Positions 1 through 7,969 are shown, counted from the first letter of the stretch. The stretch: 64,000 nt of DNA from Actinocorallia herbida (GCF_003751225.1 NZ_RJKE01000001.1:3782001-3846000); one strand, 5' to 3'. Translations and numbers: made by a program. Notes: generated by a model from the letters alone, not told the origin.

Positions 1-2
1 TC

Positions 3-602
3 CTGAACCTCGACTCCGGCGCCGTCTCGCCGGTGGTGGACTCGCTGCGCGACCACGCGGGGAAGGTCGGCGCCCTGGTGCGCCTGGTCGCCCCGCTGCC
101 CGCGCGGTCCGGCGGCGACGGCTCGGCCCGCCGTTCGGCGGTGCGGTTCTTCGCCGAGGTCCTCGACCAGACCGGCGACGGCCATCTCGACTGGCCCGAC
201 CTCGCCGCGATGGCCCGGGAGATCGCCTCCCGCCTCGACCTGGACGCCCAGGGCGAGGACCGCCTCTTCACCGCCTTCGCCGCCTGGTGGGACGAGCTGC
301 GCACCGCCCTGGACGCCGACGGCGACGGCCGCATCGACGCCCACGAGTACGCCACCGCCACCACCCTCCCCGGCCGCGCCCTCATCGACATCGCCGAGGT
401 CCTCTTCGACGCCGCGGACGCCGACGGCGACCAGGTCATCACCCCCGACGAGTACCGCGTCCTCTTCCGCACCACCTTCGACCACGACCCCTCCGCCGGC
501 CCCGCCGCCCTCACCCGCAGCGCCTTCACCCGCGAGTTCCTCACCTTCATGGCGGGCCGCCACCACTCCGACGCCTACGACGACCTCCTCACCCGCACCT
601 GA
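3..602 (+). CDS. EF-hand calcium-binding protein (5' end outside window)
   Basis: Cytosolic calcium-binding protein of the calerythrin-like type found in actinomycetes. Three acidic EF-hand loops are visible: one starting DQTGDGHLDW, then DADGDGRIDAHE and DADGDQVITPDE, each followed by a hydrophobic helix. The first in-window start is a GTG at 33, but the frame is open to the left edge and nothing resembling a ribosome binding site precedes it, so the gene most likely begins outside the window. A perfect 14-bp hairpin follows the stop. The family usually has four EF-hands in about 180-200 residues, so little is missing. Its role (calcium buffering or signalling) is inferred from the family only. 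Confidence 0.8.
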   Translation: MNLDSGAVSPVVDSLRDHAGKVGALVRLVAPLPARSGGDGSARRSAVRFFAEVLDQTGDGHLDWPDLAAMAREIASRLDLDAQGEDRLFTAFAAWWDELRTALDADGDGRIDAHEYATATTLPGRALIDIAEVLFDAADADGDQVITPDEYRVLFRTTFDHDPSAGPAALTRSAFTREFLTFMAGRHHSDAYDDLLTRT

Positions 603-623
603 TCCCCGACGCCGAAGGGCCTG

Positions 624-655
624 CCCGGGACCCTCCGCGCACGGAGGGTCCCGGG
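624..655 (+). terminator. Hairpin terminator after EF-hand gene
   Basis: Perfect inverted repeat: 624-637 pairs with 642-655 around a 4-nt loop. There is no T tract, as is usual for actinomycete terminators. It lies 21 bp after the EF-hand stop codon. Confidence 0.7.
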
Positions 656-739
656 ACATCGTGGGACCGCTGCCCCTGGGGACCGGGATCGGTCCGCCCC
701 TAACCTGGGCGCCGTCGTCGAGAACACGGGAGGAGATCC

Positions 740-1345
740 ATGGAATCGGGCGGGGTGGCGCGGCGGCTCGCGGAGTTCGCGCGGGTGCGGCTGGGCGGCA
801 GGCCGGTGCCGGAGGACCTGCGGACGGTGCTGACGGAGACCTGGGAGGGCAGGCCGGGGCTCGTCGAGCAGCTGGGCGTGCGGATCCTCGAACCGGGCAC
901 GACCCACGTCCTGATGGACCATTCCTACCTAAGCGCCGCCGACCGGGCGAATCCGGACCTGATGGCGAACGTCGCGGCGATGACGGAGACCGCGGAGTAC
1001 CTTCGCTTCGTCGTGGAGCTGGCCCAGGACTTCCTGCTCGGGTACTGGTTCCACCCGGCCGAGCCCGCGGACCGTCCGGCGCCCATCGTCCTCCTGGACA
1101 CCGAAGGCACCTACGAACCCATGCCGGGAGCGACCCTCACCGAGGCCGTCGTCTCGTACTGGGCGGGCCGCGATGACGGGACCTACGCGGACTACCGCGC
1201 CGAACTCGCCGCCCTGGGCCTTTCGCTGTCCCCGCGATCCCTGGCCGACCTCACCGAGCCCACGCTCGCCCTCCACCCCGAGGCATACCAGGACGCCCGG
1301 TACGCGGAGGCCATCGCACGTCTCCGGTCCGGGCCTACCGGGTGA
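740..1345 (+). CDS. Hypothetical protein, possibly SUKH/SMI1-KNR4-like
   Basis: A 201-residue soluble protein that I do not firmly recognise. The ATG at 740 is preceded by a good ribosome binding site (GGGAGGAG, 728-735). The central part alternates hydrophobic strands with a segment PIVLLDTEGTYEPM followed by an acidic helix. This resembles the core of SMI1/KNR4 (SUKH) proteins, many of which are immunity proteins of polymorphic toxins, but no toxin gene is next to it and the match is by eye only. No signal peptide or membrane segment is seen. The gene stands alone between two strong hairpins. Confidence 0.55.
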   Translation: MESGGVARRLAEFARVRLGGRPVPEDLRTVLTETWEGRPGLVEQLGVRILEPGTTHVLMDHSYLSAADRANPDLMANVAAMTETAEYLRFVVELAQDFLLGYWFHPAEPADRPAPIVLLDTEGTYEPMPGATLTEAVVSYWAGRDDGTYADYRAELAALGLSLSPRSLADLTEPTLALHPEAYQDARYAEAIARLRSGPTG

Positions 1346-1363
1346 CCCGGCACCCCCGGACGC

Positions 1364-1396
1364 CGCCTCGGCCCGCCGCGGAGGCGGGCCGAGGCG
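1364..1396 (+). terminator. Hairpin terminator
   Basis: Perfect 14-bp inverted repeat, 1364-1377 with 1383-1396, loop of 5 nt, starting 18 bp after the stop of the hypothetical gene. It also insulates the tRNA cluster downstream. Confidence 0.7.
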
Positions 1397-1524
1397 TGTC
1401 GGAGAACCATTTCCGCTCTTTCGCGGAACGACCGGTGCGCCATTCGGCGAGCCGGGAAAGCGCAGGTGGGAAAATCAGATGACTTCCCCGGCCCTCGGGA
1501 TGCACCATGGACTCAGCACGACAG

Positions 1525-1596
1525 ATGGGCGTAGCTCAACGGTAGAGCGGCGGTCTCCAAAACCGCGCGTAGCAGGTTCGACTCCTGCCGCCCGTG
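1525..1596 (+). tRNA. tRNA-Trp (CCA anticodon)
   Basis: A full cloverleaf can be drawn: acceptor 1525-1531 with 1589-1595 (one G-U), D-stem GCTC/GAGC, anticodon stem GCGGT/ACCGC with loop CTCCAAA, and T-arm GCAGG-TTCGACT-CCTGC. The A1-U72 pair and discriminator G73 agree with known tryptophan identity elements. The 3' CCA is not encoded. First of four tRNA genes on this strand. The usual actinobacterial tRNA-Trp lies by secE-nusG, which are absent here, so this may be an extra copy. Confidence 0.88.
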
Positions 1597-1728
1597 CGCA
1601 TCACCCCACCCGAAGGCCGGAGTGAAGGGACCTATGCTCCGCCGCGAAGAAAGGCGCGGAAATGGAGGAATTCGTGCTGAGGATCGGTGCCGTGAGATAT
1701 TCGGCGGCCGTCGTCCTCGGTTCCACCG

Positions 1729-1801
1729 GCCTGTGTAGCTCAATGGAGAGAGCACCCGCTTACGAAGCGGACGGTTCCAGGTTCGAATCCTGGCGCGGGC
1801 G
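1729..1801 (+). tRNA. tRNA-Arg (ACG anticodon), slightly degenerate
   Basis: The cloverleaf is complete, with acceptor 1729-1735 pairing to 1794-1800, two of the pairs being G-U. The anticodon loop is TTACGAA, giving ACG, and the T-arm CCAGG-TTCGAAT-CCTGG is perfect. The first anticodon-stem pair is a C-A mismatch. CCA is not encoded. The sequence differs from the usual actinobacterial tRNA-Arg(ACG), whose anticodon loop is followed by G rather than A. It is probably functional, but the mismatch and wobbles suggest an accessory copy. Confidence 0.75.
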
Positions 1802-1806
1802 CAGGA

Positions 1807-1843
1807 CCCATCGCATGAGGCTCTCCCGCTCCCGTGCGATGGG
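1807..1843 (+). other. Inverted repeat between two tRNA genes
   Basis: Nine-base arms (CCCATCGCA at 1807-1815 and TGCGATGGG at 1835-1843) with a 19-nt loop fill the spacer between tRNA-Arg and the Met-type tRNA. It could be a processing or termination structure, or the remains of another stem-loop gene. No tRNA fold can be drawn from it. Confidence 0.4.
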
Positions 1844-1851
1844 CCCGCCAT

Positions 1852-1927
1852 GGCGCGGTAGGGGAGCTCGGTCGTCCCCGCAGGCCTCATAAGCCTGAGA
1901 CCGCCGGTTCGAATCCGGCCCGCGCTT
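1852..1927 (+). tRNA. tRNA with CAT anticodon (Met or Ile2)
   Basis: Acceptor GGCGCGG pairs with CCGCGCT (last pair G-U). The anticodon stem CAGGC/GCCTG is perfect, with loop CTCATAA. The T-arm is GCCGG-TTCGAAT-CCGGC. The D-stem is an unusual GGGG/CCCC, and the discriminator base is T, which is odd for Met or Ile tRNAs. With a CAT anticodon it could be elongator Met or a lysidine-modified Ile2; the initiator C1-A72 mismatch is absent. CCA is not encoded. Five bases separate it from tRNA-Asn, so the two are probably one transcript. Confidence 0.7.
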
Positions 1928-1932
1928 CGCCA

Positions 1933-2008
1933 TCCGGTGTCGCCCAGTCGGCAGGGCAACGGGCTGTTAACCCGTCAGGCGCAGGTTCGAGCCCTGCCAC
2001 CGGAGCCA
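1933..2008 (+). tRNA. tRNA-Asn (GTT anticodon), CCA encoded
   Basis: Acceptor TCCGGTG pairs perfectly with CACCGGA, followed by discriminator G and an encoded CCA (2006-2008). The anticodon stem ACGGG/CCCGT has loop CTGTTAA, and the T-arm GCAGG-TTCGAGC-CCTGC is perfect. The U1-A72 pair and G73 agree with bacterial tRNA-Asn. It is the only one of the four that carries CCA. Last gene of the cluster. Confidence 0.87.
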
Positions 2009-2059
2009 CGCGCGACCCGTCCGCCGCGCCCGTCCGCCGCGCGTCGGCGGCGGGATCGG

Positions 2060-2704
2060 TCAGGTCCGTGGCGGGGTGTAGTGGCGGACGAAGGGGGCGA
2101 GGTAGAGGTCGACCAGGCGGCGGCGGGCGGCGGGGTCGTCAAGGGGGATCGCGGTCTCCGGGGTGAGGGTGAAGGAGATGACGAGCCGGACGACGAGTTC
2201 GGCGAAGGTGTCGATGTCCCGGTCGGGGACGGTGAGGCGGCCCGCGGCGACCTCGGCGCGCACCTGGTCGGAGATCCAGGCGCGGGCCTCGGCGATGGCG
2301 GGCTCGGCGCGGGTGGTGAGGTGGGGGAGGATGAACTCCGGCTCGGTGCGCAGCAGCCGGTTCAGCAGGCGGTGCGAGCGCAGGAAGTCGAGGCAGAACA
2401 GCAGCCCCTCGACGAGCCGGGCCTCCGGCGTGGCCTGGGCGGCGACGACCGCGTCGGCCTTGGTGAGGAAGCTCCGCATCTCGCTCATGAGGAGCGCGTC
2501 GAGCAGGGCGTCCTTCTTGGGGAAATAGCGGTAGATCGTCACCCGGGACAGGCCGCAGCGGCGGGCCACGTCGTCGACCGTGAAGCGGCGGACCCCGAAG
2601 TCCTCGGCCTGGCGGAGGGCGGCCTCCAGGACCCGCTGCGCGGTGCCGTCGACCAGCGGCGGCGCGGTGCGCACCCGGTGGAGCAGCCCCTTGACGATGC
2701 CCAT
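2060..2704 (-). CDS. TetR-family transcriptional regulator
   Basis: A 214-residue TetR-type repressor. The N-terminal helix-turn-helix is clear, with TVDDVARRCGLSRVTIYRYF at about residues 42-61 followed by KKDALLDALL; the rest is an all-helical ligand domain. It is divergent from a flavoprotein monooxygenase gene, with an 89-bp shared promoter region, so the usual arrangement would make it the local repressor of that gene. The ATG at 2704 has no obvious Shine-Dalgarno, so the message may have a very short leader. The ligand is unknown; a ketone or lipophilic substrate of the monooxygenase is the natural guess. Confidence 0.85.
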   Translation of the reverse strand: MGIVKGLLHRVRTAPPLVDGTAQRVLEAALRQAEDFGVRRFTVDDVARRCGLSRVTIYRYFPKKDALLDALLMSEMRSFLTKADAVVAAQATPEARLVEGLLFCLDFLRSHRLLNRLLRTEPEFILPHLTTRAEPAIAEARAWISDQVRAEVAAGRLTVPDRDIDTFAELVVRLVISFTLTPETAIPLDDPAARRRLVDLYLAPFVRHYTPPRT

Positions 2705-2731
2705 GGTCAGCAGCTTAACGGGCTTTACATC

Positions 2732-2762
2732 TTGACGATACTTGTTACATCGGCTCAGTATT
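2732..2762 (+). promoter_or_regulatory. Probable promoter of the monooxygenase operon
   Basis: TTGACG at 2732-2737 is a good -35 box; CAGTAT at 2756-2761, 18 bp further, is a plausible -10. The heptamer TTACATC occurs twice (about 2724 and 2744), flanking the -35, and may be a site for the divergent TetR protein. The assignment is by sequence only. Confidence 0.45.
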
Positions 2763-2793
2763 AGACCGAATCTCCAACAACAAGGGGTCGGTC

Positions 2794-4281
2794 ATGCCGG
2801 AGCACGAGGTCGTGGTGATCGGCGCGGGGATCAGCGGCATCGGCATGGGCATCGCCCTGCGCCGGGCCGGGATCGAGGACTTCGTCATCCTGGAACGGGC
2901 CGCCGCCATCGGCGGCACCTGGCGCGACAACACCTATCCCGGGATCGGCGTCGACGTCCCGGCACAGGCGTACCAGTTCTCCTACGCGCCCAACCCGGGC
3001 TGGAGCCGCGTCTTCGCGCCCGGACACGAGGTCAGATCCTATGTCGAGGGCCTCGCCGACAGGTTCCGGCTCCGCCCGCACCTCAGGCTCGGCACCGAGG
3101 TCGTCCGCCGCGACTGGGACGAGGAGCTGCACCTGTGGCGGCTGACCACCTCCGGCGGCGAGATCACCGCGCGCTTCGTCGTCTCGGCCATCGGCGCGTT
3201 CGTCGAGCCCAAGCCGGTGGACATCCCGGGCATCGAGGACTTCCGCGGCGACGTACTGCGCTCCGCGTCCTGGGACCACACGGTGCCGCTCGACGGCCGG
3301 CGCGCCGCGATCGTCGGCACGGGGGCCAGCGCCGTCCAGATCATCCCCGAGATCGCCCGGCGCACCGCGCACCTCGACGTCTACCAGCGCACCCCGATCT
3401 GGATCGCGCCGAAGCCCGACGCCGCGGTGCCCGCCGCGCTGCGCCGCCTGTACGCGCGGGCTCCGCGGTTCCAGGAGGCGGTGCGGCGGGCCGCGACCCG
3501 GGGCGTGGAGTACCTGCTGATCGACAGCGTGGTCCGGCACCGCCCCGCGGTCACCGCGCGGCTGGAGCGGCTGCTGCGCGACACCTGGTACCGCACCCAG
3601 GTCCGCGACCCGGAGACCCGCGCGAAGCTCGTCCCGGACTACGGGTTCGGCTGCAAGCGCCCGTCGGTCTCCAACGCCTACCTGCGCACCTTCAACCGCC
3701 CGGACGTCGCCCTCGTCACCGACCCGATCGAGCGGGTGACGCCCACGGGGCTCCGCACGAAGGACGGCACCGAACACCCCGCCGACGTGCTGATCCTCGC
3801 GACCGGGTTCCGCCTCGCGTCCGACCCCGAGGTCTTCCGCCGCACCCCGGTGCGCGGCCGGGACGGGTTCGACCTCGCCGAGCGGTACGCGACGGAACGG
3901 CTGGCGTCGTACGAGGGCGTCACCCAGCCCGGACTGCCGAACCACTTCATGATGTTCGGCCCGTACGGCTGGGTCGGCGGGACCTGGCACCAGCTCGTCG
4001 AGACGACCGCGGCACACGTCGTCCGGGTGCTCGGCGAGGCGCGGCGACGCGGCGCGACCGCGGTCGAGGTCCGCCCGGAGGCCGCCGCGCGATGGACCGG
4101 GGAGATGCGCGGCAGGCTCGGCGGCTCGGTCTTCCACGGACGCTGCGCGACGGCCCGCAGCTACTACTTCGACCACCACGGCGACCTCCCCTACCTGCGC
4201 CCCACCAGCTCCGCCCAAGCGCGCGAGGCCGCCGCCTCCTTCCCCCTGGACGACTACCTCTACGAGACGAGGCACGCATGA
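2794..4281 (+). CDS. Class B flavoprotein monooxygenase (Baeyer-Villiger type, altered fingerprint)
   Basis: A 495-residue FAD/NADPH enzyme of the Baeyer-Villiger monooxygenase/FMO class, which inserts oxygen next to a ketone or oxidises N/S atoms. The FAD Rossmann motif GAGISG is at residues 10-15, followed by the typical GGTWRDNTYPG; the second dinucleotide site GTGASA is near 175-180. The family fingerprint FxGxxxHxxxW(P/D) is present at 150-161 as F-x-G-x-x-x-R-x-x-x-W-D, so its histidine is arginine. The ATG at 2794 follows AAGGGG. Its stop overlaps the next start by four bases (ATGA), so the two genes are translationally coupled. The substrate cannot be read from sequence. Confidence 0.85.
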   Translation: MPEHEVVVIGAGISGIGMGIALRRAGIEDFVILERAAAIGGTWRDNTYPGIGVDVPAQAYQFSYAPNPGWSRVFAPGHEVRSYVEGLADRFRLRPHLRLGTEVVRRDWDEELHLWRLTTSGGEITARFVVSAIGAFVEPKPVDIPGIEDFRGDVLRSASWDHTVPLDGRRAAIVGTGASAVQIIPEIARRTAHLDVYQRTPIWIAPKPDAAVPAALRRLYARAPRFQEAVRRAATRGVEYLLIDSVVRHRPAVTARLERLLRDTWYRTQVRDPETRAKLVPDYGFGCKRPSVSNAYLRTFNRPDVALVTDPIERVTPTGLRTKDGTEHPADVLILATGFRLASDPEVFRRTPVRGRDGFDLAERYATERLASYEGVTQPGLPNHFMMFGPYGWVGGTWHQLVETTAAHVVRVLGEARRRGATAVEVRPEAAARWTGEMRGRLGGSVFHGRCATARSYYFDHHGDLPYLRPTSSAQAREAAASFPLDDYLYETRHA

Positions 4282-5147
4282 CCGCCCCTTCCGTCCCCGC
4301 GCAGCCCGCCCCCGAGCGGACCATGCAGGTCCGCCGCCTCCGCTTCACCCACCCGAAGGGATCGCTGCGCCGTCATTACGTGGACGACGACCTCGTCATG
4401 AGCCATGTCGTGGCGGTCCTGTCGGCGACGTTCCCGAAAGGCGAGGACTTCTTCGTCCGCTCCGTCCGGCACTACTCCGGCCGGATCACCGACCCCGAGC
4501 TGAAGCGCCAGGTGAAGGCGTTCATCGGCCAGGAGGTCGTGCACGGTCGCGAGCACGAGAGCCTCAACGCCGCGCTCCGCGAGATGGGCTACCCCACCCA
4601 CTGGGTGGACGCCTTCGTCAAGCGGAGCATGGGCCTGAGCACCCGGTTCATGCCGCCCCGCGTCGCCCTCGGCCACACCGCCGCGCTGGAGCACTACACC
4701 GCGGCGCTCGCCGAGTGCCTGCTCACCGATCCACGGGCGCAGGCGCTGCTCGGCGACACCGAGGTCCGCAACGTGCTGCTCTGGCACGCGCTGGAGGAGG
4801 CCGAGCACAAGGCCGTCGCCTTCGACGTCTACCGGGCGGTCGGCGGCGCCGAGCGCATGCGGCGCCGCACGATGATCGAGGCGAGCGTCGGCCTGTTCGT
4901 CGTGACCGGCGTCTTCACCCTCCTCTCCCTGCTCAGGGACCCGGCCTTCTACAACCCGCGCCGCCTCCTCGCGAGCCTGCGGGCCCTGCGCCGCTCCCCG
5001 TTCCTGGACCCGAAGGTCCGCGCCCGCGTCCGCGCCTACCAGCGCCCCGGCTTCCACCCCGACGACTTCGACGCCACCGACACCCTCGACCGCTGGCGCG
5101 CAGAGCTCTTCGGCCCGGAGGGCGCCCTCCGAGACCGACTCACCTGA
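4278..5147 (+). CDS. Ferritin-like metal-dependent hydrolase (PF10118 type)
   Basis: A 289-residue protein of the uncharacterised 'predicted metal-dependent hydrolase' family (COG3687-like). The motifs QEVVHGREHE, LEHYTA and WHALEEAEHKAVAFDVY supply Glu and His residues arranged as in a di-metal four-helix bundle. A hydrophobic stretch near residues 205-225 (VGLFVVTGVFTLLSLL) may touch the membrane. The start overlaps the monooxygenase stop (ATGA), and members of this family often sit next to Baeyer-Villiger or other class B monooxygenases, so it is likely a partner in the same oxidation pathway. The exact reaction is unknown. Confidence 0.8.
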   Translation: MTAPSVPAQPAPERTMQVRRLRFTHPKGSLRRHYVDDDLVMSHVVAVLSATFPKGEDFFVRSVRHYSGRITDPELKRQVKAFIGQEVVHGREHESLNAALREMGYPTHWVDAFVKRSMGLSTRFMPPRVALGHTAALEHYTAALAECLLTDPRAQALLGDTEVRNVLLWHALEEAEHKAVAFDVYRAVGGAERMRRRTMIEASVGLFVVTGVFTLLSLLRDPAFYNPRRLLASLRALRRSPFLDPKVRARVRAYQRPGFHPDDFDATDTLDRWRAELFGPEGALRDRLT

Positions 5148-5151
5148 CCGC

Positions 5152-5194
5152 ACGCGTGCCCTGCCCGAGCCGGGCCGACGGGCAGGGCACGCGT
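5152..5194 (+). terminator. Hairpin terminator
   Basis: Fifteen-base perfect stem, 5152-5166 with 5180-5194, 13-nt loop, directly after the hydrolase stop and before the convergent reductase-like gene. It could serve both directions. Confidence 0.75.
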
Positions 5195-5213
5195 TCCCCA
5201 CGGCCCGTGCCGG

Positions 5214-5858
5214 TCATCGCCTCCAGAACAGGAGATGGGTCATGCCGCTGGGGCTCGGCACCGTGTCCAGGTGGAAGCGGTCGAGCAGGTCGGTGTGGTT
5301 CGCCCACAGCCGCTCACCCCGGCCGAGGTCGACGGGCGCGACGGCGATGTGCAGCGTGTCGACCAGGTCGGCCTCCAGGAACTCCCGGACCGTGGCGACG
5401 CCGCCGCCGAGGCGCACGTCCCGTCCGTCGGCCGCCTCCTTCGCGCGCGCCAGCGCCTCGGCCGGCTTCGCGTCGAGGAAGTGGAAGGTGGTGTCGGCCA
5501 GGGTGAAGGACGGCCGCTCGTGGTGGGTGAGCACGAAGACCGGGGTGTGGAACGGCGGGGTATCGCCCCACCAGCCCTGCCACTCGTGGTCCGCCCACGG
5601 GCCGCGCTGCGGGCCGAACTTGTTCCGCCCCATGATCTCGGCCCCGATGTTCCGGGCGTAGTCGCGGGTCAGGTAGTCGTCCAGGCCGCGGGTGCCGCCA
5701 GGGTCGGTGCGGTTCACCCAGCTCGCGGTGGCGCCCGCCCACGCCATGAGGGCGGCGGGATCCGCGTGCCCGAAGGGCCGCTCAAGGCTCTGCCCTTCAC
5801 CTGAGCCGAACCCGTCCCGCGACACGGTGAAGCACTGCACCCTCAGCAACTGCGACAT
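5214..5858 (-). CDS. RibD C-terminal/DHFR-fold family reductase
   Basis: A 214-residue protein of the dihydrofolate-reductase-like fold shared with the RibD C-terminal domain. It has the usual N-terminal strand (LRVQCFTVSRDGF), a central IGAEIMGRNKFGP segment and the late glycine motif DVRLGGGVATVREFLEADLVD that in the family contacts NADPH. These stand-alone proteins are frequent in actinomycetes and mostly of unknown substrate. The ATG at 5858 is preceded by a strong GAGGAGG. Convergent with the operon to its left; no functional partner is adjacent. Confidence 0.85.
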   Translation of the reverse strand: MSQLLRVQCFTVSRDGFGSGEGQSLERPFGHADPAALMAWAGATASWVNRTDPGGTRGLDDYLTRDYARNIGAEIMGRNKFGPQRGPWADHEWQGWWGDTPPFHTPVFVLTHHERPSFTLADTTFHFLDAKPAEALARAKEAADGRDVRLGGGVATVREFLEADLVDTLHIAVAPVDLGRGERLWANHTDLLDRFHLDTVPSPSGMTHLLFWRR

Positions 5859-6031
5859 GCGTCCTCCTCGAATACTCCAGCGGAACGCCCAGGCCGGGCG
5901 CCCCTCGGACAGGTGGTCGGAACAGAAGGCGGATTCTTGCCGTCCCGCGCGGCACGATCTTCCGGGAATGCGATTCCCGCCGCCCGGAACGGGCTCCGTC
6001 GGCGCGATCCGCTGACCCGGCGGCGGCGGGC

Positions 6032-6424
6032 GTGGTGGGATCGGTGCGCATGAGGAACCTGCGATGGCCCGGGAGGGCGGAGATCGACGATGATCCGGAC
6101 GGCGTCATCAGGGACTGCGTCGAGTACGCGCTGTCGTGGCCCAGGGTACTGAACCGTCCGGCCCCGGAGCTCCTCGCCGAGTGGTTCGCACCGGACGGGC
6201 CCGGGATGGTGGTGCCCGACCTCTTCGTCGCCTATCGCGCGCAAGAGGCCGGTGACCTCCCGGCGGACCGGCCGGACGCGGTGGACCCCCGGGCCGGGGA
6301 GTACTGGGTGCTCACCCGCCTCAGGTCCCGCGCCGATCCCGAGGCGTCCGCGATCGTCGCCGGCCCGGAGCTGCGCCACCTCCTCGCCCAGGGCGTCACC
6401 GCACGGGGCCTGACCCATGGGTGA
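6032..6424 (+). CDS. Hypothetical protein
   Basis: An open frame of up to 130 residues that I do not recognise. It is acidic and soluble, with no signal peptide or membrane segment. Two starts are possible: GTG at 6032 or ATG at 6050 (MRNLRWPGRAEIDDD); neither has a convincing ribosome binding site. Third-position GC is high, as in real genes here. It is isolated, flanked by 173 bp without a gene to the left and 165 bp to the right, so it may be a small single-gene unit or a spurious frame. Confidence 0.45.
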   Translation: MVGSVRMRNLRWPGRAEIDDDPDGVIRDCVEYALSWPRVLNRPAPELLAEWFAPDGPGMVVPDLFVAYRAQEAGDLPADRPDAVDPRAGEYWVLTRLRSRADPEASAIVAGPELRHLLAQGVTARGLTHG

Positions 6425-6589
6425 GACCGTCCTGCGCCCCGGACGGCCGGGTGACGACCGTGGCCTCTGACAGGAGTACCGACCGCTGACCCCCCGATCC
6501 GAACGGATGGCCACTGATGTCCATCAGGGGTCGGCCTCCACGGCTGGAGCATCGAGCGGATCCCGGACCGACGTGAACGACGAAGCCGC

Positions 6590-7597
6590 CTACGGCTTCC
6601 CCGGCGCCGCCGCTCCGGCGACGGGCTGATCCGTCGGCGAAGGGCTCGTGGCGCGGGACCAGCGGGCGGGGTCGCCCTCGCTCCGGACCTCGCCGGTCCG
6701 CCGCAGGTGGTGCAGGAAGTTGACGACCTCGGTCGCGGCGAGGGCCTGGGCGGTGAGGGAGGGGGCCGTTTCCCGGTCCGCCGCCAGGACGCCCGCCACG
6801 TCCCAGGCCGTCATCCCGCCCGGTCCCCGCGGGACGGCGGCGAGGATCCGCCGTCCGCGCGCCTCGTAGTGGCGCCGCACGTCGTCGTGCAGCGCGGCGG
6901 CGTCGGCGGTGGGGCTCCCGTGGCCGGGGAGGATCAGTGCGGCGCGCAGGCCCCGGGTCCGGCGGAGGCTCTCGAAATAGGCCCCGACGGGATCGGCGCC
7001 GGTCCCCGCCTCGTTCAGGCGCGGTCTGATGCCCGGGAGGACGTGGTCGCCGGTGAAGAGCGCGCCGGAGGAGTCGAGCAGGCACAGGTGCCCGGGGCTG
7101 TGGCCCGGCGTCCAGACCGTCTTGAGCGATCGGCCGCCGCGGACCGGCACCTCGGCCCCGTCGTCGAGGAGGGTCAGCCGCGGCACGCCGACCTCGACGG
7201 ACCCGAACTTGCGCGCCAGGGCCTCGTCCACGCCGGGCGGGGCGCCGAGGCGCGCCATTCCCGGGGCGTCCGGCGGCGGACCGAACCGCCGTCGGTCGGC
7301 CGGGTGGACGCCCACCCAGCACCCGGTCCGCTCCTGCACCCAGGAGGCGAGACCCGCGTGGTCCGGGTGCCCGTGGGTGAGGACGACGCCTTCGATGTCG
7401 TCGAGTCCGGCCCCGATGCCGCGCAGCCCGGCCTCCAGGGAGCGTCCGCTCGTCTCGTCCCAGCCGACGTCGACCAAGAGGAGCCGCCCGCCCGACTCGA
7501 TCGCGTAGACGTTGACGGTCGGTGGCACGTTCCGCTCCACCACGACGGGCAGGTGCCAGATCCCGGGCAGCACTTCCGCGGGCGCTTCTTCGTTCAT
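6590..7597 (-). CDS. Metallo-beta-lactamase-fold hydrolase
   Basis: A 335-residue MBL-fold hydrolase. The zinc motif THGHPDH (HxHxDH) lies near residue 73-79, with later metal ligands in WTPGHSPGHLCLLD, TGDHVLPGI and LPGHGSP. The C-terminal third (about 250-310) is the helical winged domain common to the glyoxalase-II/LACTB2-like subgroup, which often hydrolyses thioesters or lactones. The chosen ATG at 7597 follows GGGGGAGAG; a longer frame upstream lacks such a site. It is 40 bp downstream of the small protein at 7638-7925 and probably in the same transcript as the amidohydrolase at 8009-9199. Confidence 0.85.
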   Translation of the reverse strand: MNEEAPAEVLPGIWHLPVVVERNVPPTVNVYAIESGGRLLLVDVGWDETSGRSLEAGLRGIGAGLDDIEGVVLTHGHPDHAGLASWVQERTGCWVGVHPADRRRFGPPPDAPGMARLGAPPGVDEALARKFGSVEVGVPRLTLLDDGAEVPVRGGRSLKTVWTPGHSPGHLCLLDSSGALFTGDHVLPGIRPRLNEAGTGADPVGAYFESLRRTRGLRAALILPGHGSPTADAAALHDDVRRHYEARGRRILAAVPRGPGGMTAWDVAGVLAADRETAPSLTAQALAATEVVNFLHHLRRTGEVRSEGDPARWSRATSPSPTDQPVAGAAAPGKP

Positions 7598-7637
7598 CTC
7601 TCCCCCTGATTCCTCGTGTCCGCGGTGCGCCGCCGCG

Positions 7638-7925
7638 TCAGCGCGCACCGGTCCAGGTGGCGACCAGGTCGGCCCAGCGGTCGGAGATGGTGCGGTCCAG
7701 GGTCGCCGCCTCGTCCGGGGTGAGTTCGGCGCGGTCGGCGGTGCCGGTGACGGCGGGGAGCATGGCGAGGAGGTCGTCCTCGTCGAGGCCGAAGGCGCGC
7801 AGGGTCGGCAGGTCCCGCCGGGTGTCGATGGTGTCGGGGATCGCGGACCTGGCGAGCAGGACCGCGGCGTCCTCCTCGCCTTCCGCCATGAGCTGGTTGA
7901 TGACCGTGAGCTTGTTGAGCAGCAC
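7638..7925 (-). CDS. Small hypothetical protein of the amidohydrolase operon
   Basis: A 95-residue acidic, helical protein (starts VLLNKLTVINQLMAEGEEDA) that I do not recognise. It begins at a GTG (7925) with GAAGGGAG about 8 bases upstream. It lies between the amidohydrolase and the MBL hydrolase on the same strand, separated from the former by a strong hairpin. It could be a small accessory subunit or a binding protein; no metal or cofactor motif is visible. Confidence 0.55.
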   Translation of the reverse strand: MLLNKLTVINQLMAEGEEDAAVLLARSAIPDTIDTRRDLPTLRAFGLDEDDLLAMLPAVTGTADRAELTPDEAATLDRTISDRWADLVATWTGAR

Positions 7926-7969
7926 GACGGCTCCCTTCGTTGGTCTCCTCGCGCCGGACGGCGGCGCGG

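Noticed and set aside
1852-1927. Initiator tRNA-fMet
   Set aside because: It lacks the mismatched first acceptor pair and the three G-C pairs typical of initiators; Met elongator or Ile2 is more likely.
2709-2793. Integration (att) site next to the tRNA cluster
   Set aside because: No integrase, no direct repeat of a tRNA 3' end and no phage gene were found in the window.
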